Shown here: positions 26,761 through 36,486 of the stretch, piece by piece
Numbering within the stretch: the first letter of the stretch is position 1
Layout: each line of letters starts with the position of its first letter
Source: Noviherbaspirillum galbum
Lineage (GTDB): Bacteria; Pseudomonadota; Gammaproteobacteria; Burkholderiales; Burkholderiaceae_D
Length of the DNA: 64,000 nt
Assembly (NCBI RefSeq): GCF_010974945.1
Contig: NZ_JAAIVB010000003.1
Location: 62,001 to 126,000, forward strand
Direction of reading: 5' to 3'
The notes under the pieces: model-generated
The model's input: the letters and a program-made list of their open reading frames with translations, nothing else
The model's database searches: none
What the model was told of the DNA's origin: nothing
Position numbers and translations under genes: made by a program

Positions 26761-28982
26761 CAGCCAGCCTCCTGCAACGGCACGTCGGCTTGCCGCGCCG
26801 ATGCCTGGCCTGCCAGCACCGACTGCAATTGCCTCACCGGCATGGGCCGGTGGAACAGGAAGCCTTGCATCACCCTGCAGCCGGCCTGCTGCAGGTAGCG
26901 CACCTGGCGCTCCGTCTCGACGCCCTCGGCCACGAGATCCATGCCCAGGCCGCGGGCGATCGAAATGACCGCCAGCACCACCGGGAAATGTCCGCCTTCC
27001 TGGCCGATTTCGCGCACGAAGGATTGGTCGATCTTCAGGGTGTCCACTTCGAAGCGCTGGAGGTACGCGAGCGAGGAATAGCCGGTGCCGAAGTCATCGA
27101 TGGCGATGCGCACGCCGAGCTCGGTCAGCCGGTTCAGCTGCCGGATCGCCAGGTCGGGGTTGCGGATGCAGATGTTTTCCGTGATTTCCACCTCAAGCTG
27201 CTCCGCCGCCACCTTGCGTTCCTCGAGCGTACGCCACAGCTTCCGGAAGAACTCGTCCCTGCCGAGGCAGGTCGGCGACAGGTTGATGCAGAATCGGAGG
27301 TCACGGTAACCATCGCGTTGCAGGCGCTGCATGTCGGCGCAGACCGCGTCCACCATCCAGTCGCTGAGCATCACCATCAAGCCCATCTCTTCCGCGAGCG
27401 GCAGGAAGCGTCCGGGCGTGAGCAGGCCGAGCCGTGGATGGTTCCAGCGCATCAGCGCCTCGACCGCCACCACGTTGCCGGCCGCGGTATCGACCTGGGG
27501 TTGGTAATACATTTCGAGTTCGCCGCGCTGCAGCGCCCTGCGCAACTCCTGTTCCAGCAAGACCTTTTCGTGCGCGGCGTCGAGCAGGGAGCGATCATAG
27601 AAACCGAAGCCGTTCTTGCCGTCCGACTTGACCGCGTACATCGCCATGTCGGCATGTCGCACGAGCTCGTCGTCGTTCTCGCCGTCTTCCGGGAAGACGG
27701 CAATGCCGATGCTGGCGGAGATGTGCAGTTCGGAGCCGTCGATGACGAAGGGCGCACCCAGCGCCTCCAGGAATTTTTCCGCGACCACCGTGGCATCGGT
27801 CCGCTTTTCCAGGTCGGGGAGCAGGGCGACGAACTCGTCGCCGCCGAGGCGGGCCAGCGTGTCGCCCTTGCGGATGCAGCTGCGCAGGCGCGTCGCGACC
27901 TGCCTCAGCAGCTCGTCGCCCTTGAGATGCCCCAGCGAATCGTTGATGATCTTGAAGCGGTCCAGGTCGATGAACATCAGCGCGAGCTGCTGTTCCTTCC
28001 GGCGTGCCTGCAGCAGCGCCAGCTCGAGCCGGTCGTGGAACAGCGCGCGGTTGGGCAGGTCGGTCAGGATGTCGTGGTAGGCCTGGTAGGTGATCAGCTC
28101 TTCGGCACGGCGCTTCTCGGTAACATCCCGCGCGATGCCGTAGGTGCCCAGGTACTCGACCGACGGCGCCTTGTCGCTGGCGTAGAGACCGATGGAATTG
28201 AAGGAAATCGTGCGCAGCGAGGTTTCGAAATGCCGCTCGGACGAGGCAGGCTCGTTGCACTTGAGGCGCAGCTCGACGTTGCGGCTGGCGCGCTCGCCGA
28301 CGCGGCGCTCGTTGAAGACGTAGCGCGCGCGGTCGAGGTCGTCGTCATGCACGAGCGCGGCATAGTCCGCGCCGATCAGCGCGTCCCTGTCAAAGCCGAG
28401 CAGCTCGGTGACGCGCCGGTTGATGTATGTGAAGCGGCCGCTCTGGTCGAGGGTATAGATAATGTCGGGCGAGCTGTCGATCAGGAAGCGGTACATCTTT
28501 TCCGACTGCTCCAGCCGCGCGAACAGGTTGCGGTTCTCGATGTGGAGGCGGCGCTTTTCCAGCGCGTTGCGAACCAGCGCCAGCAGCTCGTCAGTGCGGT
28601 ATGGCTTGCGCAGGTAGCCGTAGGCCTGCCGGTTGATCGCGCCGATCGCCGCCTCGATCCCGGTGTGGCCGCTGAGAACGATCACCTCTGTGGTGATGCC
28701 GCGCGCATTGATGACGTCCATGACGTCGTGGCCGGACATGTCCGGCATGCCGATGTCGAGCAGCACGACATCGAAATGGCTTTCGCCCAGTTCCGCGACA
28801 GCTTCCGCGCCGTTGCGGGCGGTCGTGAGGTGGTAGCCCTGGCCGTCCAGCAATTCCTTCAGGCTCGCCAGCAGCCGCGGTTCGTCGTCGACGAGCAGCA
28901 GCCGGGGTTCGGCCAGGGTCCAGGTGGGATCCGGCGAGAACACCGGGTCCTGCTCGTAAATGTTGATGGCTTGCGATCGCAT
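26760..28982 (-). CDS. Response regulator with PAS, GGDEF and EAL domains
   Basis: 740 residues: REC (about 25-145, phosphoacceptor Asp in VVLLDIGMPD), PAS (about 165-285), GGDEF (about 300-455, intact RLGGDEFVAL) and EAL (about 475-720). The EAL domain has the signature VEALMRW and DDFGTGYSS, so both c-di-GMP synthesis and hydrolysis look possible. It is cytosolic, without membrane segments. It starts 20 bases after the stop of a HDOD-GAF histidine kinase, its likely phosphodonor, and overlaps the Sel1-repeat gene. A ribosome site AAGGATCG precedes ATG 28982. The net direction of activity is not predictable. Confidence 0.93.
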   Translation of the reverse strand: MRSQAINIYEQDPVFSPDPTWTLAEPRLLLVDDEPRLLASLKELLDGQGYHLTTARNGAEAVAELGESHFDVVLLDIGMPDMSGHDVMDVINARGITTEVIVLSGHTGIEAAIGAINRQAYGYLRKPYRTDELLALVRNALEKRRLHIENRNLFARLEQSEKMYRFLIDSSPDIIYTLDQSGRFTYINRRVTELLGFDRDALIGADYAALVHDDDLDRARYVFNERRVGERASRNVELRLKCNEPASSERHFETSLRTISFNSIGLYASDKAPSVEYLGTYGIARDVTEKRRAEELITYQAYHDILTDLPNRALFHDRLELALLQARRKEQQLALMFIDLDRFKIINDSLGHLKGDELLRQVATRLRSCIRKGDTLARLGGDEFVALLPDLEKRTDATVVAEKFLEALGAPFVIDGSELHISASIGIAVFPEDGENDDELVRHADMAMYAVKSDGKNGFGFYDRSLLDAAHEKVLLEQELRRALQRGELEMYYQPQVDTAAGNVVAVEALMRWNHPRLGLLTPGRFLPLAEEMGLMVMLSDWMVDAVCADMQRLQRDGYRDLRFCINLSPTCLGRDEFFRKLWRTLEERKVAAEQLEVEITENICIRNPDLAIRQLNRLTELGVRIAIDDFGTGYSSLAYLQRFEVDTLKIDQSFVREIGQEGGHFPVVLAVISIARGLGMDLVAEGVETERQVRYLQQAGCRVMQGFLFHRPMPVRQLQSVLAGQASARQADVPLQEAG

Positions 28983-29001
28983 GTCGATCCTTCAGCGTTG
29001 A

Positions 29002-31158
29002 TCAGCGAGACGGCGGCGCTGCGGCAACGACCGCCGCCCCGCCGGATTGCAGCAAGATGTCGAAAACGGTCCCGCCCCGGCTGCTGCGGCAGTCGATCCT
29101 GCCGCCATGGTTGCGCACCAGGTCGTGGACGATGGACAGGCCGAGTCCGCGGTTCGACCCATCCTTGCTGCTGGCGACGGGCTGGAACAGGCGGGCGCGA
29201 ACGGTGTCCGGGATGCCGGGGCCGGTGTCGCTGACCGTCAGCAGGACGTAGCGGCCGTCATCGCGGTCGACCACGCCGTTGTTGCGCAAATCTATCCGCC
29301 CGCCGTGCGGCATGGCCTCCACCGCGTTCTTCACGAGGTTGATGAGGACCTGCCTCAGGCTCGCCTGGTGGATGACGGCCTGCGTGGGCTCGGGAGACAG
29401 CTGGCGGGAAATCTGGACGCCGGCCGGCAGCGTGCCGCTCTCCGAGAACAGCGCCGACACGTACTTCAGGGCGGCGTTTACTTCACAGACGGCCGGGCCG
29501 GCCAGTCCGGGCTGCGCCGCCTCGGGCTGGGCGAAGTCGTCGATGATGCGCGAGACGCGGTCGAGCTCTTCCTCGATGGTTTCGAGCTCGGAGTCGATGG
29601 ATTGGGCGTTGCCCGCCTTGCGCTGCAGGACGCCAAGGTAATTCCGGATGATGGCCAGCGGATTGTTGACCTCGTGCGCCACCCGCCTGGCCGCGAGCAG
29701 GTACTCCTGTTCCTGTGCCGCGCCGGTCTGCGGCGCGCCGGCTTGCGCCACGGCGGACGCCGCGCCCGCCAGCGCGGCGCCGGCCTGTCCGCCGAAGTCC
29801 TGCAGCAAGGCGAGGCGTTCGGCCAGGTGTTCCGCCTGCAAGCGGCTCGTTGCCCCGACCAGGACCAGCGGCCGCGCATCGACGCCTCGCACCGGCAGCG
29901 CGATCAATGCCTCGGCATTGAAGAAGCGCAGCAGCTGCTCTTCCGCCACCGACGGCCCCGGCGCCGGGTAAAGCACGGCCGGCTGCCCGAGCCGCCAGGC
30001 GCGGCCGGCGAGGTTGTCGTTATCCGCCGGCAGGGACATCCCGGCAAGGCGCTGATGGCCGGGCGGCAGCGCCGTCGGCACGAAAGACTGCCCATCGGGC
30101 GATCGTTCCATGACCACGGCGTCCGTCAGGTCGAAAAGGATGATGGCGGCCTTGACGATCGCGCGGATGCAGCTCTCCGGATCGGCCTGCTGGCGCAGCG
30201 CGGACAAGGTCTTGTCGATCAGGAGCACATCCCGCATGGTGTCCTTGAGCGGATCGCCGGCCCGCTCCGGCCGCGTTGCCGCCGCAACCGCCCTGGTGAT
30301 GGCCTGCGCCGGCGCCAATCCCGGCAAGGCGATGCCCAGCGAATCCGCGAGCCTGCTGACCTCGTGGCCGGCCCGTGCCCGCAGCTCGATGAACTCGCCA
30401 TGCGGAAGGCCGGCCAGGGCAAGGCTCTTGTCCCGGTATTGGGGAAGCGCGTCCTGCAGGTGAAGAAGACAATCCGTCGCGGCAACGATCCGCACCAGGG
30501 CATGCGCGTCCTTGAGCCTCGCCAGCGCGACATGGTGATAGCGGATGCTGTCGGCCAGGAAGGAATCGAGCGCCATCCGCTCCGCCAGCATGGCGCCGGC
30601 CTCGGCATGGGTGATTGACAGCGTGCGTTCCTCCAGCGCGCACAGCGCGGGATCTTCGTCGGCAAAGAAGTTGGCGGAATACTCTTCCGGCGCGGCGCAC
30701 GCCAGCGCCAGCCGGCCGATGTCATGCAGCAGGCCCGCCAGGTAAGCCTCCTCGGGGAAGGGATAGCCCTGGCGCTCGGCAAGCATCCTGGCAGTCACGC
30801 CCGCCGTCATGGCGTGTACCCAGAAGGCCCGCAGGTCGAGGCCGGCGCCGATGTCGTGGAAGGTCTGGTAGACCGACTGGGTCATGAGCAGGGTGCGCAC
30901 CATGTCGAGGCCGATGGTGGCAAGCGCCTGCGGCACGCTGGGGACCGGGGTGCCGGTGCGGTAGGCGGGACTCGCCGCCACCTGCAGGACCTTTGCCGCG
31001 AGCGCGGCGTCCTGCAGCACCAAGTCGGCGAGCGCATCCATGCCGATGTCGTCATCCGCACAGGCGTGCATCACTTTCATCAGCACCTCGGGCAACGCCG
31101 GCAGGCGGGTAGCCAGCAGGCGGTTCCGAATGTCCGGCTTAGCGGTCACGGAATTCAT
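29002..31158 (-). CDS. HDOD-GAF hybrid-architecture sensor histidine kinase
   Basis: 718 residues. An N-terminal HDOD domain (about 12-210; LPALPEVLMKVMHACADDD and a 'HDIGR'-like HDIGRLALACA) is followed by a GAF-like domain (about 290-440), then HisKA with RRVAHEVNNPLAIIRNYL (phospho-His near residue 495) and a HATPase domain with NLVKNAVEAMP, DTGPGIP and NRGLGLSIVHD. No membrane segment. HDOD plus kinase is a recurring proteobacterial pairing of unknown signal. Start at 31158 (MNSVTAKPD) is chosen over an upstream frame extension to 31239. It is the first gene of an operon with the GGDEF-EAL regulator and a Sel1 protein. Confidence 0.9.
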   Translation of the reverse strand: MNSVTAKPDIRNRLLATRLPALPEVLMKVMHACADDDIGMDALADLVLQDAALAAKVLQVAASPAYRTGTPVPSVPQALATIGLDMVRTLLMTQSVYQTFHDIGAGLDLRAFWVHAMTAGVTARMLAERQGYPFPEEAYLAGLLHDIGRLALACAAPEEYSANFFADEDPALCALEERTLSITHAEAGAMLAERMALDSFLADSIRYHHVALARLKDAHALVRIVAATDCLLHLQDALPQYRDKSLALAGLPHGEFIELRARAGHEVSRLADSLGIALPGLAPAQAITRAVAAATRPERAGDPLKDTMRDVLLIDKTLSALRQQADPESCIRAIVKAAIILFDLTDAVVMERSPDGQSFVPTALPPGHQRLAGMSLPADNDNLAGRAWRLGQPAVLYPAPGPSVAEEQLLRFFNAEALIALPVRGVDARPLVLVGATSRLQAEHLAERLALLQDFGGQAGAALAGAASAVAQAGAPQTGAAQEQEYLLAARRVAHEVNNPLAIIRNYLGVLQRKAGNAQSIDSELETIEEELDRVSRIIDDFAQPEAAQPGLAGPAVCEVNAALKYVSALFSESGTLPAGVQISRQLSPEPTQAVIHQASLRQVLINLVKNAVEAMPHGGRIDLRNNGVVDRDDGRYVLLTVSDTGPGIPDTVRARLFQPVASSKDGSNRGLGLSIVHDLVRNHGGRIDCRSSRGGTVFDILLQSGGAAVVAAAPPSR

Positions 31159-31711
31159 CGAACGGCAAGATCGATTGCGTATGACATTCCTGTCTGACTG
31201 GCCAAGAAAATCTCCTCTCGATGGTGAGCGGTATAACATGCAAATTTATCACAAAAAGTTTCCTGTTTGCAAAACCGAGAAAAGGCCCTTTTATGCCTCA
31301 AATCGTCGAAAGCAACGATTGCATTGAAGGCGGCCGCCGAGGGAAAACCGAGAAAATTCCCTGAACTGGAAACCGCGCAGCCGAAGTTCATGGCAGCAGT
31401 GCATGCCGCCTTGTCACGCATGACGAAAAGCGTATGCGAACGCACACAGGGACGATCCCGCGATCAGAGTTTCACACGCAGGCAAGGACGGCTCTGGTAC
31501 GATCACGCCATGCTTCCGCGAATGCTTTCGTGCTCCGCCGCGCGCCGCTCCTTGCCTCTCATGCCTCCCGTGCCGGCCAATGATGCCGACTTGGCATGAC
31601 CGTTTTTCCACATCGTCCGCAGGATTCCGACGACCCCAAATAATTGGGCGCAATCCGTCAACCGAAGCATCAGCGGCACGCTATAAGAACACTTCCTTTT
31701 TCATCATCGCC
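31159..31711. other. Divergent intergenic region upstream of the NRPS operon, 553 bases
   Basis: Relatively A+T-rich in its first 200 bases. It must contain promoters for the HDOD kinase (minus) and the peptide synthetase (plus). Short frames on both strands lack ribosome sites. A quasi-palindrome AAAAGGCCCTTTT is at about 31280-31292. No clear operator repeats. Confidence 0.4.
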
Positions 31712-34700
31712 ATGTCCATCAGCATCGACGCCGATCAGCTTCCGGCAAGTGAACCTTCCACCACCGTAGCCGGGATTGCAAGACAGTCGATCCTGCTGGG
31801 CGCCGAGCGTCCGGAATTCATCCGCGACGAAATCCTCGCCGACCTTCTCGAAACCACCGCCCGCCGCCAGCCGGATCATCCGGCGCTGATCGACGGCGAG
31901 CGCGTCGTGAGCTATGGCGAACTCGACATGGCGGCCAACCGCGTCGCCTCCCGGCTCATCGCCGCCGGAGTCGGCCCCGGCCAGATCATCGGCCTGTGGC
32001 TGCCGCGCGGCGCCGACCTGCTCATCATGCAAGCCGGGATCGCGAAGACCGGCGCCGCCTGGCTGCCCTTCGACGCCGATACCCCGCTCGAACGCATCCT
32101 CATCTGCCTGGCCGATGCCAGCTCGCCGGGACTGGTCAGCTGCGAAAGCTTCGAGGCCCAGCTCGCGGGCGCTGCAACGACGACCTGGATGGCGGAAGAC
32201 CTGCTCGCCACCACCGGCGCCGGAGAAAAGCTCCGCCGCCGCGACCAGGTGCTGCCAACCGATCCCGCGTACGTGATCTATACCTCCGGCTCGACCGGCA
32301 AGCCGAAGGGAATCCAGATCAGCCAGGGCGCGATCTGCCATTTCCTCCGCAGCGAAAACAGCGTCCTCGGCGTCCGTGGCGACGACCGCGTCTACCACGG
32401 CTTCTCGGTGGCATTCGACATGTCGTTCGAGGAAATCTGGATCAGCTATCTCGTCGGCGCGACCCTCTGGATCGCACCCAAGCAGATCGCCGCGGATCCG
32501 GAAGCCTTGCCGCGCGCCCTGGAAGAACAGCGCATCACGGTGCTGCACGCGGTGCCTACGCTGCTGGCGCTGTTCGAGCGCGACTTGCCCGGCCTGCGGA
32601 TCATCAACCTCGGCGGCGAGATGTGCCCGGATTCGCTGGTGGCCCGCTGGGCCCGTCCCGGCCGTCCGGTGTTCAACAGCTACGGTCCGACGGAAGCCAC
32701 GGTATCCGCGAGCATGATCGCCTTGCAGGCAGGCGAGCCCGTGACGATCGGCGCACCACTGCCCAACTATGGCTTGCTCGTGGTCGACACCGGCTCCGCG
32801 GGCGAACTAAAGCTCGCCCCCGCCGGCGAAACCGGAGAGCTCTGCATTACCGGCCCCGGCGTGGCCAGCGGTTATCTTGGCAGGCCCGAGCTGACGGCGG
32901 AAAAATTCGTCGTCAATCCCTGGGCCGCGCATCCGTCGCATGCGCGCATGTACCGTACCGGCGATCTGGCGCGCATCGACGAGCACGGCAACGTGCAATG
33001 CCTCGGGCGCACCGACGACCAGGTCAAGATCCGCGGATTCCGCGTGGAGCTCGGCGAGATCGAAGCCGAACTCGTGCGCCAGGCCGGCGTCGGCACGGCG
33101 GCGGTGGTGCTGCGCAAGGACGACGGCATCGAACAGCTGGTCGCCTTCTACGTGGCGGACGATGAGAGCGCAGCGAACGCCGCGGCCCTGCGCGCGGCGC
33201 TCGCCGAGCGCCTGCCGCCTTACATGGTGCCGGGCCATTTCGAGGCGCTCGCGGAGATGCCGCGCCTGATATCGGGAAAGATCGACCGCAACACGCTCAA
33301 GGCGCGTCCGCTCGAGGTGCGCGCTCCCGCGGATGGGGACGCCGCCGCGACGCCCGCCGAAGAGGTACTCTTTTCCGCCCTGCACAAGCTTTTCCCTGGC
33401 CAGCCGCTGCGGCGCGCAGCCGACTTCTTTTCCGATCTCGGCGGCCACTCGCTGTTCGCGGCCCGCCTCGCCTCGGCCCTGCGGACCGTTCCGGGCTACG
33501 CGCATGTGACCGTCCGCGACATCTACCAGCACCGCAAGGTGTCCGCGATCGCGGCGGCGATGACGGAAGGACAAGCCGCAGCGCAGGCTGCGGCGATCAT
33601 CGCCGCGGAAACGGCGCCCCGGACGCAGGCCCGCCCCGGCGCCTTCGCGCGCTGGCGTTGCGGCCTCGCGCAGGCCATCGTCACGCCTCCCGTCATCATG
33701 CTGCGCATGGCGCAATGGCTCGCGCCCTTCTTCACCTATCACTTCCTGACAGGCGATCCGGGCGATTCCGTGGTATGGGCCGTCCTGGCTTCCATCGGCG
33801 TCTTCCTGTTGACCACCATGCTCGAATTCGTCGTCCCGGTGGTGGGCGTGCGGCTGCTGTCGGCAGGCATTCGCCCGGGACGCTACCCCCTGTGGGGCAT
33901 GACCTATTTCCGCTGGTGGCTCGGCGACCGCCTCGTCGAATCGGCGCCCGCCTACCTGCTCTCCGGCTCGTCGCTTTACGCCTGGTGGCTGCGCGCCCTC
34001 GGCGCGAAGATCGGCCGCGAAGTCACCATCGGATCGATCACCCTGCGCTCGCCGGCAATGCTGAGCATCGGGGACGGCGCAAGCATCGGCAATGCCGTCA
34101 ACCTTGAAAACGCGCGCGTGCAGAACGGCGAGTTGCGCCTCGGCCGGATCGACATCGGCAACGATGCCTTCGTCGGCTCGTATTCCGTGCTGGAAGGCGG
34201 AACGGAAATCGGCAGCCTCGGCCATCTGGACGGACAGTCTTCCATGTCCGAGGGAATGCGCCTGCCAGCCGGTCGTTGCTGGAGCGGCTCGCCCGCGCGC
34301 GACACCGGCGCCTTCACCCGGACCTGTCCGCCCCGCCCCGCGGCATCGCGGCTGCGGCTGGCGGCGGAAGGCGTTTTCTTTGCCGTCGGCGCGCTGTCCA
34401 TCGCTGCCATGTTCTTCCTGCCCGTGTTCCCTGCCTTCATGCTGATCGACTGGCTGGGCGAGCCGGAACGCTTTACCTGGCTCCAGTCGAACGCCGTGCC
34501 GGTGCAGCTGCTGAGGCACTTCCTGCTCGCCTTGCCAGCCACGGCAGTCCTGATCTTTTGCACGGTGCTGCTTTCCGCCGCCGTGCGCTGGACGGTGCTT
34601 CCGCGTCTCAAGCCCGGCACCTGGGCGGTGCACAGCTTCACCTATTGCCGCAAATGGCTGGTCAATCTCATCCAGGAATCGAGCCTGAACGTGCTCCATG

Positions 34701-35785
34701 GCGTCTACGCGACGGTGTACTCGCCGTTCTGGTACCGCCTGCTCGGCGCGAAGGTAGGCAAGGATGCCGAGATCTCGTCCGCGCTGGGCGTCGTTCCCGA
34801 CATGCTGACCCTGGGCGACGAAACCTTCATTGCCGATGCCGTCATGCTTGGCGACGAACACATTGATGGCGGCTGGATGACCATGCAGCCTACGGTGATT
34901 TCTCGCCGCAGCTTCGTCGGCAACGGCTCGTACATCCCGGACGGCACGATCCTCCCGGAGAACATGCTGGTCGGCGTGCACAGCCGGGCGCCCTCGAACG
35001 CGCAGATGCAGCCGGGAGACACCTGGCTCGGCTCGCCGCCGATCAACCTGCCGGCGCGCGAAGGCACGACCGGGTATCCGGAATCCCTGACCTTCCGTCC
35101 CTCGCCTGCGCGGCGCCTTTGCCGCGCGCTGGTTGAAGCCTTCCGCATCGCCGCCCCGCATGCCATCGTTACCGCGGTCGGCTATACCCTGGTCCTGGAT
35201 CTGATGCCGATGGCCGGGGCTGGACGCTGGACCGCGGTTGCCGGCAGCCTGGCCATCGCCGGAATGCTTTACGGCGTCGGCGCCTTCGTTTTCGTGGCCC
35301 TCCTGAAGTGGCTCCTGCTCAGGCGCTACGACAAGCGCACGGCGCCGATGTGGACCCCTTTCGTCTGGGTATCCGAGGCGGTGACGAGCCTGTACGAAGG
35401 CCTGGCCGTGCCCAACTTCCTTCGCTACCTGCGCGGCACGCCATGGTTGCCGGAAGCACTGAAGGCGATGGGTTGCCGCATCGGCAAGGGCGTGTACATG
35501 GACACGACGGACATCACCGAATTCGATTGCGTCAGCATCGGCGACCACAGCGAAATCAATGCCCTGGCCTGCCCGCAAACCCATCTCTTCGAGGATCGCG
35601 TCATGAAGATCGACCACGTGCGCATCGGCAAGGGCGTGTACATGGCGCCCCGCAGCGCCGTGCTCTATGGCGCGGAAGTCGGCGATCGCGCCCGCCTCGG
35701 CGCGCTGACCCTGGTGATGAAAGGGGAAGCCATTCCTCCGGCGAGCGCATGGCAAGGATGTCCGGCGGCGCCCGCGCACGGCTGA
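31712..35785 (+). CDS. Pls/PosA-type membrane nonribosomal peptide synthetase (A-PCP-TM/beta-helix)
   Basis: 1357 residues. An adenylation domain (about 30-530) has A3 YTSGSTGKPKG near 189, A5 NSYGPTEA near 322, A7 MYRTGDLARI near 412, A8 GRTDDQVKIRGFRVELGEIE near 432 and the A10 Lys in LISGKIDR. A carrier domain follows with the Ser of DLGGHSLF near 578. The C-terminal half has about six membrane spans alternating with three left-handed beta-helix (hexapeptide) modules near 760-860, 1010-1100 and 1250-1340. This matches the family of epsilon-poly-lysine synthetase, in which one A domain feeds tandem chain-elongating domains in the membrane. The pocket residues read by alignment to GrsA are D-M-E-H-N-G-S-V-S-K; Glu at position 239 suits a basic amino acid. 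The start lacks a good ribosome site. Confidence 0.9.
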   Translation: MSISIDADQLPASEPSTTVAGIARQSILLGAERPEFIRDEILADLLETTARRQPDHPALIDGERVVSYGELDMAANRVASRLIAAGVGPGQIIGLWLPRGADLLIMQAGIAKTGAAWLPFDADTPLERILICLADASSPGLVSCESFEAQLAGAATTTWMAEDLLATTGAGEKLRRRDQVLPTDPAYVIYTSGSTGKPKGIQISQGAICHFLRSENSVLGVRGDDRVYHGFSVAFDMSFEEIWISYLVGATLWIAPKQIAADPEALPRALEEQRITVLHAVPTLLALFERDLPGLRIINLGGEMCPDSLVARWARPGRPVFNSYGPTEATVSASMIALQAGEPVTIGAPLPNYGLLVVDTGSAGELKLAPAGETGELCITGPGVASGYLGRPELTAEKFVVNPWAAHPSHARMYRTGDLARIDEHGNVQCLGRTDDQVKIRGFRVELGEIEAELVRQAGVGTAAVVLRKDDGIEQLVAFYVADDESAANAAALRAALAERLPPYMVPGHFEALAEMPRLISGKIDRNTLKARPLEVRAPADGDAAATPAEEVLFSALHKLFPGQPLRRAADFFSDLGGHSLFAARLASALRTVPGYAHVTVRDIYQHRKVSAIAAAMTEGQAAAQAAAIIAAETAPRTQARPGAFARWRCGLAQAIVTPPVIMLRMAQWLAPFFTYHFLTGDPGDSVVWAVLASIGVFLLTTMLEFVVPVVGVRLLSAGIRPGRYPLWGMTYFRWWLGDRLVESAPAYLLSGSSLYAWWLRALGAKIGREVTIGSITLRSPAMLSIGDGASIGNAVNLENARVQNGELRLGRIDIGNDAFVGSYSVLEGGTEIGSLGHLDGQSSMSEGMRLPAGRCWSGSPARDTGAFTRTCPPRPAASRLRLAAEGVFFAVGALSIAAMFFLPVFPAFMLIDWLGEPERFTWLQSNAVPVQLLRHFLLALPATAVLIFCTVLLSAAVRWTVLPRLKPGTWAVHSFTYCRKWLVNLIQESSLNVLHGVYATVYSPFWYRLLGAKVGKDAEISSALGVVPDMLTLGDETFIADAVMLGDEHIDGGWMTMQPTVISRRSFVGNGSYIPDGTILPENMLVGVHSRAPSNAQMQPGDTWLGSPPINLPAREGTTGYPESLTFRPSPARRLCRALVEAFRIAAPHAIVTAVGYTLVLDLMPMAGAGRWTAVAGSLAIAGMLYGVGAFVFVALLKWLLLRRYDKRTAPMWTPFVWVSEAVTSLYEGLAVPNFLRYLRGTPWLPEALKAMGCRIGKGVYMDTTDITEFDCVSIGDHSEINALACPQTHLFEDRVMKIDHVRIGKGVYMAPRSAVLYGAEVGDRARLGALTLVMKGEAIPPASAWQGCPAAPAHG

Positions 35786-35800
35786 GTCCGTTCGAGACAC

Positions 35801-36397
35801 ATGCTTAGGCCTTGTCTTTGGCCAGCACTGCCCGAACCGGCCGCACTCGCACCGGATCGGCCGCCGGTAGTGATCGCCGTGCCGGCACCGCCAACCACGC
35901 TCCGCGCCGAACCCCGGCGCCTGCTGCGTGACGCGGTCCGGCGCTTCCTCGGCGGCGTACTGCATTGCGCCCCAGATGCCGTCCCGCTGGTCAGCCAGCC
36001 GGGTGAGGCGCCTCGCGTGTCCCTGCCGGACCGGCGCATCTTCCTCTCTTTTAGCCACGAGCCCGGGCTATCCCTCGCGGCCTTGCATGCAGGCGGTCCG
36101 GTGGGCGTGGACCTGATGGACCTGGCCCAGGCAGCGAGCCTCGAAGACTGGCAAGCCCTTGCCAGTGATTACCTCGGACCTCGCGCGCTCGCCGCGATCA
36201 GGCACCGCAATCCGCCTTCCCGCCCGAAGGCATTCGCCCTTGCGTGGACCTCCCAGGAAGCACGCCTGAAGTGCTCGGGTTTACCGCTCGAGGAATGGTC
36301 GGAGGCCCTGGAGGCAAGGCTGGCGGGGTGCGAATGCATCGAACTTGAACTGCCGGCGGGATACGCAGGCATCCTAGCCTACCAGCGCATTTCATAG
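35801..36397 (+). CDS. 4'-phosphopantetheinyl transferase
   Basis: 198 residues of the Sfp/EntD-like superfamily, which transfers the phosphopantetheine arm of CoA to the carrier Ser. Core motifs: FSFSHEPG-like strand LSFSHEPGLSLAAL, the metal-binding GVDLMD near 104-109 and W-T-S-Q-E-A-R-L-K near 147-155 (the WxxxExxxK motif). It starts 15 bases after the synthetase stop, so one transcript is likely and the peptide carrier of the synthetase is the natural substrate. The protein is short and has a Pro-rich N-terminus; metal ligands Asp and Glu are intact. Confidence 0.88.
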   Translation: MLRPCLWPALPEPAALAPDRPPVVIAVPAPPTTLRAEPRRLLRDAVRRFLGGVLHCAPDAVPLVSQPGEAPRVSLPDRRIFLSFSHEPGLSLAALHAGGPVGVDLMDLAQAASLEDWQALASDYLGPRALAAIRHRNPPSRPKAFALAWTSQEARLKCSGLPLEEWSEALEARLAGCECIELELPAGYAGILAYQRIS

Positions 36398-36425
36398 GCC
36401 GCTCCAGAGCCTCAGAAGTCCTTAT

Positions 36426-36453
36426 GGAACTTGCCTATCGTTCGCTGATCAAA
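36426..36453 (+). promoter_or_regulatory. Sigma-E/AlgU-like promoter for the CsbD gene
   Basis: GGAACTT (36426-36432), a 16-base spacer and TCAAA (36449-36453), a full match to the RpoE-type consensus GGAACTT-N16-TCAAA. The ATG of the CsbD gene is 33 bases further on. This is a sequence match only. Confidence 0.6.
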
Positions 36454-36486
36454 ATGACATTCTGACGACATGAAAGGAGCATTGCG

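Noticed and set aside
26484-29234. 916-residue plus-strand open frame opposite the GGDEF-EAL gene
   Set aside because: Antisense shadow without a ribosome site or recognisable domain.
32807-36058. 1083-residue minus-strand open frame opposite the peptide synthetase
   Set aside because: Antisense shadow; the plus strand has complete adenylation and carrier motifs, and the shadow shows none.
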